Notes under the pieces: generated by a model
What the model saw: the letters and a program-made list of their open reading frames with translations, nothing else
Databases searched by the model: none
Told to the model about the DNA's origin: nothing
In this document: positions 41,165 through 50,904 of the stretch, piece by piece
How the letters are laid out: the number at the start of each line of letters is the position of its first letter
Numbering within the stretch: the stretch's first letter is position 1
Program-made: the position numbers and the translations under genes
NCBI GenBank assembly: GCA_963817435.1
Contig: CAWFNY010000002.1
Span: forward strand, 434,001 to 498,000
DNA length: 64,000 nt
Reading direction: 5' to 3'
Source: JADJOM01 sp963817435
GTDB taxonomy: Bacteria > Gemmatimonadota > Gemmatimonadetes > Gemmatimonadales > GWC2-71-9

Positions 41165-42659
41165 ACTCCTTCCCGGTCGGGATCTGGCGGACGAGTCTCC
41201 ACCGGACTCGATCCAGCGCTCGCCGCGCTGGGTCTTTCCGCTGGGGCACTGGCATCCGACCCAGCCGACCGAGTGGCGGATTGCGGACGCGATGCTGGCC
41301 GTTGGACTGCTCGCGGGGGTGGTGACTCTCGGCAATCTCGATCACATGCCGCAGGGATTGGATGGATTCCTCGCCATCAGGCTCTCGGTCAAGAACGTGC
41401 TGCTTCTCATGGCCTTTGCCTGGGCCTGGCCGGCGGTCCTGGCACTCTGTGGTCTGTACACCCCGAGCCGCCTGCGCACCGGCAATGGAGAGTGGTCCCG
41501 GCTGGTACTCGCCGGTGCCATCGGCTGCGCCATCGCGATGGTCTTTCCACTCACCAGCCGGAGCGGTCTGGTGAGCCCGTGGCACGTGCTGCTTTTCGGC
41601 GCGGTTGTGGTGCCGGTCGCCGGCCTGCTACGGGCCTCGGCTCGCGCGGTGGAGCGGAGCCGCCGCAGCGCGCAGCCGCGACGGGTCGTGCTGGTCGGCA
41701 GCGGCCCTCACGCGGCGCGGCTCTCCCGGCAGCTCCTCTCGGATCCATCTCAGAATATCACAGTCCTTGGCTTCGTGGATTCAGAGCCGCACGCCGCGCT
41801 GGCGAGAACAGGTGTGGCGCACCTGGGTGGGTTCCAGGACCTCGAGCAGGTGCTGATGCACCAGGTGGTGGATGACGTGCTGATCGGGCTCCCGGTCAAG
41901 TCCCACTACGACGAGATCCAGTCGAGTCTCTCGGCCTGTGCCCGCGTCGGGGTGCCGGCGAGCTACTCCGCCGATCTCTTCGGGAGCAGCTCGGTTCACC
42001 CGAGTCCGGCCGATCATGCAGCACCGGTCCTGTCGCTATCCGCGATGCCGAGCCCCGAGCTGCTCGCCATCAAACGGGCGATGGACGTGGTGGGTGCGCT
42101 GCTCCTGCTGGTGGTCCTGGCTCCCGTAATGCTCGGCGTGGCGGTCGCCGTCAAGCTGACCAGCCGGGGACCGGTGCTGTTCACTCAGTACCGCTACGGC
42201 TACATGAAGCGGTTGTTCCGGATGCACAAGTTCCGGACGATGGTGGTGGACGCAGAGCGGATCCAGGACGATCTGGAGCATCGCAATGAAGCCTCCGGCC
42301 CGGTGTTCAAGATTCGAAACGATCCGCGGATCACATCGATCGGGCGCTTCCTGAGACGCACTTCACTTGACGAATTGCCGCAGATCTGGCATGTGCTCAC
42401 GGGGGAGATGTCGCTGGTAGGGCCGCGGCCGATGGCGACTCGCGACGTGGGGCGATTTACGGAGCCGTGGCTGATGCGGCGCTTCAGCATGCGACCAGGG
42501 CTCACGTGCCTCTGGCAGGTGAGCGGGCGGAGCAATCTGCCTTTCGCGCGTTGGATCGAGCTGGACTTGGAGTACATAGATCGCTGGTCGCTAGGACTGG
42601 ATGTCGCGCTGCTACTGAAGACGATTCCGGCCGTACTCCGTGGAAATGGGGCAGAATGA
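41148..42659 (+). CDS. Undecaprenyl-phosphate sugar phosphotransferase (WbaP/WcaJ type)
   Basis: 503 aa from ATG 41148. Several N-terminal membrane helices (about 45-165), a CoA-binding-like Rossmann domain (RRVVLVGSGPHAARLSRQLL), and the bacterial sugar transferase domain after about 305 (KRAMDVVGALLLLVVLAPVM). Conserved FTQYRYG, MHKFRTM, SIGRFLRRTSLDELPQI and LVGPRP match the family. Loads the first sugar onto undecaprenyl phosphate at the cytoplasmic membrane. The identity of the first sugar is not determined. Confidence 0.92.
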   Translation: MSAPAELLPGRDLADESPPDSIQRSPRWVFPLGHWHPTQPTEWRIADAMLAVGLLAGVVTLGNLDHMPQGLDGFLAIRLSVKNVLLLMAFAWAWPAVLALCGLYTPSRLRTGNGEWSRLVLAGAIGCAIAMVFPLTSRSGLVSPWHVLLFGAVVVPVAGLLRASARAVERSRRSAQPRRVVLVGSGPHAARLSRQLLSDPSQNITVLGFVDSEPHAALARTGVAHLGGFQDLEQVLMHQVVDDVLIGLPVKSHYDEIQSSLSACARVGVPASYSADLFGSSSVHPSPADHAAPVLSLSAMPSPELLAIKRAMDVVGALLLLVVLAPVMLGVAVAVKLTSRGPVLFTQYRYGYMKRLFRMHKFRTMVVDAERIQDDLEHRNEASGPVFKIRNDPRITSIGRFLRRTSLDELPQIWHVLTGEMSLVGPRPMATRDVGRFTEPWLMRRFSMRPGLTCLWQVSGRSNLPFARWIELDLEYIDRWSLGLDVALLLKTIPAVLRGNGAE

Positions 42660-42789
42660 GAGGTAATAGGAGGCCACGGTTCGAGCGAGCCAGAATGGCT
42701 GCTTCATGGTTCGGCGCCTTCAAAATGGCGCGACGACGCGTGGCCGGAGTGCTACGCGTCCTGCTGATCGTACCTCCTGGCAGAGCTTC

Positions 42790-43851
42790 ATGACTCTCCT
42801 TGTGACGGGGGGGGCTGGCTTCATCGGCTCGGCACTTGTCCGGCGTCTGGTCCTTGGTGCTGGAAGGGAGGTCGTGAATGTTGACAAGCTCACGTATGCC
42901 GGGAACTTGGCTTCATTGGCGGAAGCACTCCAGCACCCGTTGCATCATTTCGCCCAGGAAGACATCTGTGAAGCGGGCCCGCTCCGCGAGCTCTTTGAAC
43001 AGCATCGGCCTAATGCCGTGATTCATCTGGCCGCAGAGTCCCATGTCGATCGGTCCATCGACGGTCCACGGGACTTTATCACCACAAACCTAGTTGGCAC
43101 GTTTACCCTGCTGGAGGAGGTTCGTCGGTACTGGACAACGCTCGCTGTCCGCGAGCGACAACTGTTTCGTTTTCTGCACGTGTCGACTGACGAGGTGTTC
43201 GGATCCCTGGGCCCCGAGGGGCGATTCACCAACGCTACGCCGTACAACCCCAGCTCACCGTATTCGGCAACCAAGGCCGGTTCGGACCATCTGGTCCGCG
43301 CTTGGGGCCATACCTACGGGCTTCCGATACTCGTCTCGCATTGCTCCAACAACTACGGGCCGTATCAATTCCCCGAGAAGCTGATTCCGCTCATCATCAT
43401 GAGTGCGCTGGAAGGGCGGTCGCTTCCAGTCTATGGCGTTGGGGACAATGTCCGGGATTGGCTACACGTGGATGACCACGTTGAGGCACTCTTGGCGATA
43501 CTGGAGCGTGGCCGGCCCGCTGAGACCTACCTCGTGGGCGGTTTTGGTGAGCGGCGCAACCTCGAAGTAGTCCGCGCTGTATGCCGCGTCCTCGACGAAG
43601 TGGCTCCCGACTCACGTCTCGGACCCCGCGAGCGCCTCATCAGACTGGTCGCCGACCGGCCCGGACATGATTTCCGGTACGCGATCGATCCCGCGAAGCT
43701 CGTCACCCAACTGGGATGGAGTCCGCGGGTCTCATTCGAAGAGGGGTTGCGCCAGACCGTGATATGGTACCTTGAGAATCGCGACTGGTGCGAGGGGGTT
43801 CAATCGGGAGCTTATCGCGGGGCACGTCTGGGGCTCGGGGAACCGGCATGA
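42790..43851 (+). CDS. rfbB: dTDP-glucose 4,6-dehydratase
   Basis: 353 aa from ATG 42790. Short-chain dehydrogenase fold with VTGGAGFIGSALV (NAD-binding), STDEVFG, YSATKAGSDHLV (YxxxK) and NNYGPYQFPEKLIP. First of four rml genes making dTDP-L-rhamnose. Overlaps rfbA by ATGA. No strong ribosome-binding site in the 130 bp upstream. Confidence 0.95.
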   Translation: MTLLVTGGAGFIGSALVRRLVLGAGREVVNVDKLTYAGNLASLAEALQHPLHHFAQEDICEAGPLRELFEQHRPNAVIHLAAESHVDRSIDGPRDFITTNLVGTFTLLEEVRRYWTTLAVRERQLFRFLHVSTDEVFGSLGPEGRFTNATPYNPSSPYSATKAGSDHLVRAWGHTYGLPILVSHCSNNYGPYQFPEKLIPLIIMSALEGRSLPVYGVGDNVRDWLHVDDHVEALLAILERGRPAETYLVGGFGERRNLEVVRAVCRVLDEVAPDSRLGPRERLIRLVADRPGHDFRYAIDPAKLVTQLGWSPRVSFEEGLRQTVIWYLENRDWCEGVQSGAYRGARLGLGEPA

Positions 43852-44726
43852 AGGGGATCATTCTCGCCGGAGGAACCGGGACGCGGCTGTTCCCGATGAC
43901 CCAGGTCGTGAGCAAACAGCTTCTGCCGGTGTATGACAAGCCGATGATCTACTATCCGCTCTCGGTCCTGATGCTGGCCGGGATCCGCGACCTGTTGATC
44001 ATCTCGACACCTCAGGACACAGCCCGCTTCGCGGAGCTGCTTGGTGATGGTTCGCGATTGGGGGTTCGGTTCTCCTACGCCGTTCAGGCCGCTCCGGAAG
44101 GAATCGCACAGGCGTTTGTCATTGCGAAGGACTTTCTCGCTGCCGAGGGCGCCGCCCTGATTCTGGGAGACAACATCTTCTATGGTCACGGACTGACCGG
44201 GATGCTCCAACGCGCAGCCGGGCAAGCTGCTGGTGCCACCGTATTCGGGTATCGCGTCCGTGATCCGGAGCGCTACGGAGTCGCGGAGTTCGACGCATCC
44301 GGGGCAGTACTCAGCATCGAAGAGAAGCCCGCCCGCCCCCGCTCGCACTACGCCATCACCGGGCTCTATTTCTACGACCGGCAGGTCAGTGAGATCGTGG
44401 AAGAGATCCGCCCATCGGCCCGCGGAGAGTACGAGATCACCGAGGTGAACCGCGAGTATCTGCGGCGAGGCCAGTTGCGCATGGAGATCATGACGCGTGG
44501 CATGGCATGGCTCGATACCGGGACGCCAGACTCACTCCAGGAAGCATCGAGTTTCGTGGAAACGATCGAAAAGCGTCAGGGCCTGAAGATCGCCTGTCCG
44601 GAGGAAATCGCGTTCCGAATGGGCTTCATCGGCTCACCACAACTCGAGTGTCTTGCCCATGCGCTCGGCAATTCCGCGTATGGACGCTACCTCACCACGC
44701 TTCTGCCGGGCAACGGCATCGAATGA
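43848..44726 (+). CDS. rfbA: Glucose-1-phosphate thymidylyltransferase
   Basis: 292 aa from ATG 43848. KGIILAGGTGTRLFPMT is the nucleotide-binding start; KQLLPVYDKPMIYYPLSVLM and GAEGAALILGDNIFYG fit RmlA. Makes dTDP-glucose from Glc-1-P and dTTP. Coupled to rfbB and rfbC by ATGA overlaps. Confidence 0.96.
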   Translation: MKGIILAGGTGTRLFPMTQVVSKQLLPVYDKPMIYYPLSVLMLAGIRDLLIISTPQDTARFAELLGDGSRLGVRFSYAVQAAPEGIAQAFVIAKDFLAAEGAALILGDNIFYGHGLTGMLQRAAGQAAGATVFGYRVRDPERYGVAEFDASGAVLSIEEKPARPRSHYAITGLYFYDRQVSEIVEEIRPSARGEYEITEVNREYLRRGQLRMEIMTRGMAWLDTGTPDSLQEASSFVETIEKRQGLKIACPEEIAFRMGFIGSPQLECLAHALGNSAYGRYLTTLLPGNGIE

Positions 44727-45292
44727 AGGTCATCACGGTTGCTCTTCCCGGGGTGCTGATCCTCGAGCCACAGGTTTTCGCCGATTCCCGGGGCCGGTTT
44801 GTGGAATTGTGGAAAAAACAGCGCTACCGGGAAATCGGAATTCCCGGGCCGTTCGTGCAGGACAATGTCTCCGTGTCCCGTAAACATGTGATACGGGGGC
44901 TCCACTTTCAGCACCCCGGCATGCAGGCGAAGCTTGTGAGCGTCCTGGCGGGCGAGATTTTCGACGTCGCCGTCGACATTCGCTATCGGTCCCCAACCTT
45001 CGGGCACTGGATCAGCTGCACACTTTCCGGTCTGGATCATCGGCAGCTATACATCCCACAAGGATATGCCCACGGCTTCTGCGTCCTTTCAACCGAAGCG
45101 GTCGTCCTCTACAAATGCACGGCACCATACCAACCGGCAGCAGAGGTCACTCTTCGATGGGATGACCCAACAATTGCCATACCATGGCCGATTGCCGACC
45201 CGATCGTCTCCGAGAAGGATCGAGCCGGCCTTCCACTGGCACGGCTAGCCAGAGAAAAGCTGCCGGTGTGGAACGACGACCATGAGCTCTGA
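44723..45292 (+). CDS. rfbC: dTDP-4-dehydrorhamnose 3,5-epimerase
   Basis: 189 aa from ATG 44723. RmlC cupin: LILEPQVFADSRGRFVELW, FVQDNVSVSRKHVIRGLHFQ with the catalytic His in RGLHFQ, and YIPQGYAHGFCVLS. Shares 4 bp with rfbA; rfbD starts 11 bp before its stop. Confidence 0.95.
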   Translation: MKVITVALPGVLILEPQVFADSRGRFVELWKKQRYREIGIPGPFVQDNVSVSRKHVIRGLHFQHPGMQAKLVSVLAGEIFDVAVDIRYRSPTFGHWISCTLSGLDHRQLYIPQGYAHGFCVLSTEAVVLYKCTAPYQPAAEVTLRWDDPTIAIPWPIADPIVSEKDRAGLPLARLAREKLPVWNDDHEL

Positions 45293-46214
45293 GCTGGCTC
45301 GTCGGCCAATTCTCCTCCTTGGCGGGTCGGGGCAGCTCGGCTGGGAGCTGCAACGGACCCTCGCGCCGCTTGGCCAGGTCGTCGCTCCTCGCCGTGCGAT
45401 ACTCGACCTCGCCGATGCGGATCTTATTCGAGCGACGGTCGCACAAGTCAATCCTACCGTCATTGTCAATGCGGGTGCCTACACTGCGGTTGACGCGGCG
45501 GAACGACAGGAAGCGCTGGCCCACGCCGTCAACTCTATGGCGCCCAGTGTGCTGGCCAACGAAGCCCGTCGGCTTGGCATCCCTTTGATCCACTATTCCA
45601 CTGACTATGTGTTCGATGGGCTGAAGGGAGCGCCCTACACGGAGGACGACACGCCGTACCCGGTGAACGTCTATGGTGCCTCGAAGCTGGCCGGCGAGCG
45701 TGCAGTGATGGCATCCGGCTGTGCACACCTTGTTCTTCGTACCGGGTGGTTGTACGGGTTGAGAGGACACAATTTCCTCCTCACCATCCTTCGATTATCC
45801 GCCTCAGGGGACAAGTTGCGAGTCGTTTCCGATCAAATCGGCGCGCCGACTTGGAGTCGCATGGTTGCCGAAGCCACTGGTCAGATGTTGGTACGTTTCG
45901 CCTCGAATGGTCGATTCGAGATGCCGCCCTCCATTCATGGCCTGTACCATCTCACCGCGGCGGGAGCAACATCGTGGCACGGCTTCGCCCATGCCATCCT
46001 CGAACGGCACCCCGCTGTCCACCGTGGCTCTGCAGAACGCGTGCAGGCGATTTCAACGGCAGAGTATCCGGTCCCTGCCCACCGACCGGGCTATTCGGTT
46101 CTTCACAATGACCGTGTCCGAGCTGTCTTCGGCCTCTCATTGCCACATTGGGAGGAACAACTCTCGCTTGTGTGTGAAGACGCGACCAATGACCCAAGGT
46201 TGGTGAGCCGGTGA
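45282..46214 (+). CDS. rfbD: dTDP-4-dehydrorhamnose reductase
   Basis: 310 aa. NAD(P)-binding LLGGSGQLGWELQR, STDYVFDG, YGASKLAGERAV (YxxxK) and LRTGWLYG. Completes dTDP-L-rhamnose synthesis. Order BACD is common in polysaccharide loci. Confidence 0.95.
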   Translation: MSSELARRPILLLGGSGQLGWELQRTLAPLGQVVAPRRAILDLADADLIRATVAQVNPTVIVNAGAYTAVDAAERQEALAHAVNSMAPSVLANEARRLGIPLIHYSTDYVFDGLKGAPYTEDDTPYPVNVYGASKLAGERAVMASGCAHLVLRTGWLYGLRGHNFLLTILRLSASGDKLRVVSDQIGAPTWSRMVAEATGQMLVRFASNGRFEMPPSIHGLYHLTAAGATSWHGFAHAILERHPAVHRGSAERVQAISTAEYPVPAHRPGYSVLHNDRVRAVFGLSLPHWEEQLSLVCEDATNDPRLVSR

Positions 46215-46548
46215 TCTGTAAGCAAAGCGTGAGCGTCCGGGGAGTTATGCCACTGCCCGGTGGGCAAGCCCAGTGGCTAGACTACGGCCCTGGCAATGGC
46301 TCAAGCGCCCGTCCCCCAATCCATCCGGGCTTCTCAGGTGATATAGAGCAGATTCGCGCTGAAGGAGATGTGTCGAGTCCCGCGATGTCCGCCGCGAAGT
46401 CACCGCGATCGAGGCACAACCGACTGAGGTCGATGATTCTGCATTCGCCCTTCGATTGTGCGAGTCCTCCGCTCGTGCTAGGTCTCAGGGTGCAACCCAC
46501 TTTGACCGTGCCCACCATGCTCGTGCAGTCGTCACGTGCCGCCGCCTC
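46215..46548. other. Intergenic region between rfbD and a glycosyltransferase
   Basis: 334 bp with no convincing gene. GCCACTG (46249-46255) can pair with CAGTGGC (46271-46277) across a 15-nt loop that holds a smaller stem; a weak terminator at best. Confidence 0.3.
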
Positions 46549-47703
46549 ATGACCCGGCCCACGGTTCGGATCCTCGGCATCCGTGGCGTCCCCAATCGGC
46601 ATGGCGGCTTCGAGTCGTTTGCCGAACAGCTATCGACTCATCTGGTTGCACGAGGCTGGCGAGTCACCGTGTATTGCCAGGAGTCCGGCAAAGGAGCATC
46701 GTGGGAGAGCTTGTGGCACGGCGTCCGGCGCGTGCACATACCGGTGGGCCAAGCGGGGGCGTGGGGAACGATAGTGTTCGACTGGCGCTCCACGCTACAC
46801 GCCGTCAACGAGCCGGGCGTTGTGCTTGTGCTCGGTTACAATACTGCCGTCTTCAGCCTCGCATACCGGCTCCGCGGCACCGCGAATCTTCTCAACATGG
46901 ATGGCGTGGAGTGGAAGAGAGCGAAGTATGGACTGCTCGCAAGGGCGTGGTTCTACGTCAATGAGCGATTGGGTGCGCGCATCGCAGGCCATTTGATCGC
47001 GGATCACCCCTTGATCGCGCTCCGATTGAAGCAGTTCGTGTCTCCGGCGAAGATCTCGATGATTCCATACTCCTCGCCGCCGGCTGGCCCGCCGGACCAC
47101 TCGCTGGTCGCGGCGCTGGGGATTACGCCGCATCAGTACGCGCTAATCGTCGCGCGTCCGGAACCCGAAAACTCGATACTCGCGATGGTGCGCGCCTGGG
47201 GACGTGGGGCGCGCAAGGTCCGCCTCGTCGTTCTTGGCGACTACGGCGCTGGTTCGTATGGGCGACGTGTTGCGGAGGCCGCCGGGCCGGACGTGGTCTT
47301 TCCTGGAGCGATCTACGATCGCGACACGGTGTCCGCCCTTCGTGCGCATTGCGTGTTCTATTTGCACGGCCATCGCGCCGGAGGCACAAATCCGTCACTG
47401 GTGGAATCACTTGCCTGTGGCGCAGCCGTCGTCGCACACGACAATCCATATAATCGCTGGGTCGCAGGCGCGGCTGGGGCATATTTCTCCGATGACGCCT
47501 CGTGCTCGGGCATCCTTGATCGGTTGCTTTCCGACAGCGGGGCCGTCGAGCTAGATCGCATGAGAGCCGCCGCGCGCGAGCGCTATGACGCCGCATTCAC
47601 CCCCGCACGCGTGTTGGGCGCATACGAAGCGCTGCTCCAGACTTACTCCTGCACCCTGCCTGGGCCAGAGCCCTGCACGCCACATGGCATTCGTGAACCG
47701 TGA
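46549..47703 (+). CDS. Glycosyltransferase with DUF1972 (rhamnosyltransferase-like)
   Basis: 384 aa from ATG 46549; no good ribosome-binding site, so the start is uncertain. N-terminal DUF1972 domain (ILGIRGVPNRHGGFESFAEQLS) joined to a GT4-like C-terminal domain (HRAGGTNPSLVESLACGAAVVAHDNPYNRWV). Proteins of this type transfer rhamnose or other sugars to the lipid-linked unit. Likely uses the dTDP-rhamnose made upstream. Confidence 0.85.
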   Translation: MTRPTVRILGIRGVPNRHGGFESFAEQLSTHLVARGWRVTVYCQESGKGASWESLWHGVRRVHIPVGQAGAWGTIVFDWRSTLHAVNEPGVVLVLGYNTAVFSLAYRLRGTANLLNMDGVEWKRAKYGLLARAWFYVNERLGARIAGHLIADHPLIALRLKQFVSPAKISMIPYSSPPAGPPDHSLVAALGITPHQYALIVARPEPENSILAMVRAWGRGARKVRLVVLGDYGAGSYGRRVAEAAGPDVVFPGAIYDRDTVSALRAHCVFYLHGHRAGGTNPSLVESLACGAAVVAHDNPYNRWVAGAAGAYFSDDASCSGILDRLLSDSGAVELDRMRAAARERYDAAFTPARVLGAYEALLQTYSCTLPGPEPCTPHGIREP

Positions 47704-47880
47704 CAGTGTCACTATCGCCCGCAAACGCGGTGAGGCGCTTACGCACTTGCCCCCCCACTTCCGATGCACGTCGGTCACCGGCGCGTACGGGACTCAGTGT
47801 TGTCGAGCTGATGCCCACCGCGACCGTTGGGCGCCGAGCATGAGCGACGCTGTCGCGGAAGCAGGGCTTCTGGCGGCCAA

Positions 47881-49407
47881 ATGACCCGTCAATCACGTAG
47901 CGGTCTGATGGCCGTCCCGCTTCGTTTCGCACTCAGTGGCATCGCTTTCGTCGGGGTGCTCGCTGCAGGCGCGATGGTGGTGTCGACTCCCTACCCGAGC
48001 AAGCTCTGGGTGGTGGTGACGTTGCTTTGCGCTGCGCTGGCAGTATTTCTTGCGGCGCAGGACCGCCGTCGATTGATGCTGCGCACCGTCGGCTTCTCGA
48101 CGCCGCTCGCCGCAGTCGCATTCTTTGTCGGCGGCCGTCCGGCCGACTTTCACTACGGTGGAGCCCAGGAAGTCATCGAGGTCGGCGTCATGGACCTCCT
48201 CCTGCTCCCCCTCGTCGTCGTTCTCGCCCAGGAGATCTCCGAGGGACGCAGGAGGCTGCGCATCGGCGATGCAGGGCTCGGACTGCTCGTTGCCTTTGTT
48301 GCGTGGGCGGCCCTGTCCATCGCAGTCAATGAGAATTACCTCTTGGGCTTCAATGAACTGTTGCGCAATGCGAGCATCTTCCTCGGATACTTCATCATCT
48401 CTCAGCTCGTGGACAGCTTCGACGACTTCCGTCTCCTCCTGCGCTGGCTTCTGGTGGGTGCCGCGGTGCAGGCACTTGTCGCATTCTACCAGTATTGGTT
48501 TGGCACGCCGGGGTTTCTGCAGGTGCACGGTATCGGCGAAGCAGTATCGCTTGAGGCCCGCCTGGTCGGAAGCGCGGCGCGCGTTGGCGGCCTCGTGGGA
48601 TACGCGACAAGCCTCGCACAGTACCTCAGCATCATGATACCGATCGCCGTCGGTTTCACCTTGTCAGCACAGAAGCGTCTTGATCGAATAGTCGCAGCAG
48701 GGATGGGGCTGCTGTGCAGCGCGGCGCTCGTGCTCACGTTTACACGTGGGCTTCTCATAATCATGCCGGCCTGTGTTCTCGCCGTGGTCTTCATCGTGAT
48801 ACTCCGGATCAATCCGCGTCGCTTGATATTTGCCATACCACTAACCGTCTTCCTTCTGGGTGGGCTGCTCGCCGTTACGTCGGGACTAGTGCTCCGTCGC
48901 TTCGACGAGACATCGACCTCGATGACCGGGCGCCTCGACATGGACAGAGTGGCCCTTCGCCTCATTCTGGCAAACCCGGTTGTTGGCGTGGGGCTGAACA
49001 ACTATGTAGAGGCCAAGGTCCGATACGATTCGAGGCTCACCGCTTCTGTGCCGTGGCCAGTGCACAACGTCCTACTCTTCTTCGCTGCCGAGGTAGGTCT
49101 TCTGGGCATGACAACGATTGTTGCATTCGTCTGGCTCACCTACGCACGCGGCGTGCGCCTGTATCGGTTGTTGCCTGCGCGCGACGGCGCAATGGTCGCC
49201 GCGATGCTTGTCGGCTACGCAGCACCTCTGCTGTACGGGCAGATCGATCAAGGCTTCAAGTTCGTACCTGCTCTCTGGTGGACTCTCTGGATTCTCTCTG
49301 GAGCCGTCGCCGCGCTCAGCAGGACGTACTCCGGGCAGGGTGCCGTCGTTGTTGCCGCGGCGCGCCACTCCACGCAAGCATTGCCCCGGAACGGGCGCTA
49401 TGCGTAA
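47881..49407 (+). CDS. O-antigen polymerase/ligase-family membrane protein (Wzy/WaaL type)
   Basis: 508 aa from ATG 47881. About ten to twelve hydrophobic segments and a large periplasmic loop. Contains the Wzy_C-like stretch GRLDMDRVALRLILANPVVGVGLNNY and PVHNVLLFFAAEVGLLG. Either polymerises repeat units or joins chains to an acceptor; the sequence alone does not tell. Sits between glycosyltransferases, as is usual. Confidence 0.82.
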   Translation: MTRQSRSGLMAVPLRFALSGIAFVGVLAAGAMVVSTPYPSKLWVVVTLLCAALAVFLAAQDRRRLMLRTVGFSTPLAAVAFFVGGRPADFHYGGAQEVIEVGVMDLLLLPLVVVLAQEISEGRRRLRIGDAGLGLLVAFVAWAALSIAVNENYLLGFNELLRNASIFLGYFIISQLVDSFDDFRLLLRWLLVGAAVQALVAFYQYWFGTPGFLQVHGIGEAVSLEARLVGSAARVGGLVGYATSLAQYLSIMIPIAVGFTLSAQKRLDRIVAAGMGLLCSAALVLTFTRGLLIIMPACVLAVVFIVILRINPRRLIFAIPLTVFLLGGLLAVTSGLVLRRFDETSTSMTGRLDMDRVALRLILANPVVGVGLNNYVEAKVRYDSRLTASVPWPVHNVLLFFAAEVGLLGMTTIVAFVWLTYARGVRLYRLLPARDGAMVAAMLVGYAAPLLYGQIDQGFKFVPALWWTLWILSGAVAALSRTYSGQGAVVVAAARHSTQALPRNGRYA

Positions 49408-49687
49408 CGGGTTCGGACACACCAGAGTGACCGTTGTCAATGTGGTACGCGTGCCGATTCCCGGGCAGGGCCTTGCGCTCTCTGCGCTCTATGAAGGTCT
49501 TGACAACTACACCGATGCCGACCAGCGCCTCGCGGCTTTGCCGCACTCGCTCTGCAGCCCCCGTGTAACCGCCGAACGAGCGCCGCAGGTCGTCACACAA
49601 CTGTCGGTGCATTGCCTCGCGGCTCCGCTGCGAGGGAAGGGCCGCTCAGTGCAGGATGCCAAGGTCGCACAGGTGGTGTCGGGATGA
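49400..49687 (+). CDS. Possible small hypothetical protein (95 aa)
   Basis: 95 aa, starting 8 bp inside the polymerase stop and ending with an ATGA overlap to the next glycosyltransferase, so it is tightly coupled to both. It has no motif; VVNVVRVPIPGQGLALSALYEG may be a strand-helix. Could be a genuine small gene, a remnant, or non-coding; only the coupling supports it. Confidence 0.35.
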   Translation: MRNGFGHTRVTVVNVVRVPIPGQGLALSALYEGLDNYTDADQRLAALPHSLCSPRVTAERAPQVVTQLSVHCLAAPLRGKGRSVQDAKVAQVVSG

Positions 49688-50904
49688 AGATCGCGCTCGT
49701 ACCCGGTGCGTTTCTTCCACTTGTTGGTGGGGTCGAACTGGGCGCTTACAACCTCGCGAAGCAGTGGCAGTTGGAGGGGCATCACGTCCACGTCATTACG
49801 TCCTGGCCACTGGCTGGCGACCTACCTTCGTTCGAGCTGCTCGATGGTATCCCGGTCCATCGAGTGCGCTTCTATCTGTTCCGCGGATCATGGAAGTCAT
49901 TGGCGGCGATGCTTCTGTTCATGCCGCTCGCCTGCGTTCAGTACGCTCTGCTGATTCGCCGCGAGCGGTTCGACGTGGTCAATGTCCGGTTCTTCTATCA
50001 CAATGCCTTCGCAACCTGGGTCATCCTGCCGCTGCTCCGGCACTGGGGCGTCCGGGTTGTGCTCACCCTGGAAGGAGGGGATGCTCCCAACATCTCAGAC
50101 GAGTACCGCTCCACCCACCGAGCAGAGTCCGCGTTGCTGACCTGGGCCGCCAGGCACCTGCTGCCACGCGCTGACTGCGTAACCGCCGTATCTACTTTGC
50201 TCCGTCAGAAGACACAGCGGCAAGTGCCGGAACTGACCGAATGCCTGGTAATTCACAATGGCGTCGATCTCGGGCTGTTTGTTCCTGGAAGGACGGACTC
50301 GGCACCTGTGATGGTGGCAGTAGGACGACTCGCGCATCAGAAGGGGATTGACATCCTTCTACGCGCGTTTGCTGAGGTCCGGCGGAGCCACCCCTCATGG
50401 CGTCTCGTGATAATCGGGGACGGACCTCTTAGGCAGGAGATGGAGGCCCTGGCGGTTCAGTTAGGCGTCACCTCAAGCGTCAGCTTCCGCGGGACTCTTT
50501 CACCCAGCAGCGTAGTGGAGGAGCTTCAGTGCGCGGCCCTGTTTGTCCTCTCATCGCGCTTCGAAGGCTTCCCACTCGCCGTTCTCGAGGCCATGGCAAG
50601 TGAAATACCGGTGGTGATGACCGATGTGGAGGGTGCGCGTGAATTGATCGCGCACCGCGCGCATGGGCGCATCGTGCCCATCGACGATGTCGATGCGTTG
50701 GCCAACGCGCTGAATGAGATGATCGACTTGGGTCCGGAGAGCATCCAGGCGATGGGTACCGCATGCCGGGAGTGGGTAACGGCGACACATTCCTGGCAGC
50801 AGATCGCTCGGGAGTATGAATCCGTATTCACCGCGCTGCTTGCACGGCGGACGCCGCAGCAACCCGGTGCCGACGAACCAGTGACGACCGCGCCACTGCC
50901 GTGA
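49684..50904 (+). CDS. GT4-family glycosyltransferase
   Basis: 406 aa from ATG 49684. N-terminal VPGAFLPLVGGVELGAYNLAKQW and C-terminal VAVGRLAHQKGIDILLRAF, SSRFEGFPLAVLEAMASEIPVVMTD: GT-B fold, donor-binding EX7E-type element EGFPLAVLE. Retaining GT4 enzyme of the polysaccharide assembly line; sugar unknown. Confidence 0.9.
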   Translation: MKIALVPGAFLPLVGGVELGAYNLAKQWQLEGHHVHVITSWPLAGDLPSFELLDGIPVHRVRFYLFRGSWKSLAAMLLFMPLACVQYALLIRRERFDVVNVRFFYHNAFATWVILPLLRHWGVRVVLTLEGGDAPNISDEYRSTHRAESALLTWAARHLLPRADCVTAVSTLLRQKTQRQVPELTECLVIHNGVDLGLFVPGRTDSAPVMVAVGRLAHQKGIDILLRAFAEVRRSHPSWRLVIIGDGPLRQEMEALAVQLGVTSSVSFRGTLSPSSVVEELQCAALFVLSSRFEGFPLAVLEAMASEIPVVMTDVEGARELIAHRAHGRIVPIDDVDALANALNEMIDLGPESIQAMGTACREWVTATHSWQQIAREYESVFTALLARRTPQQPGADEPVTTAPLP

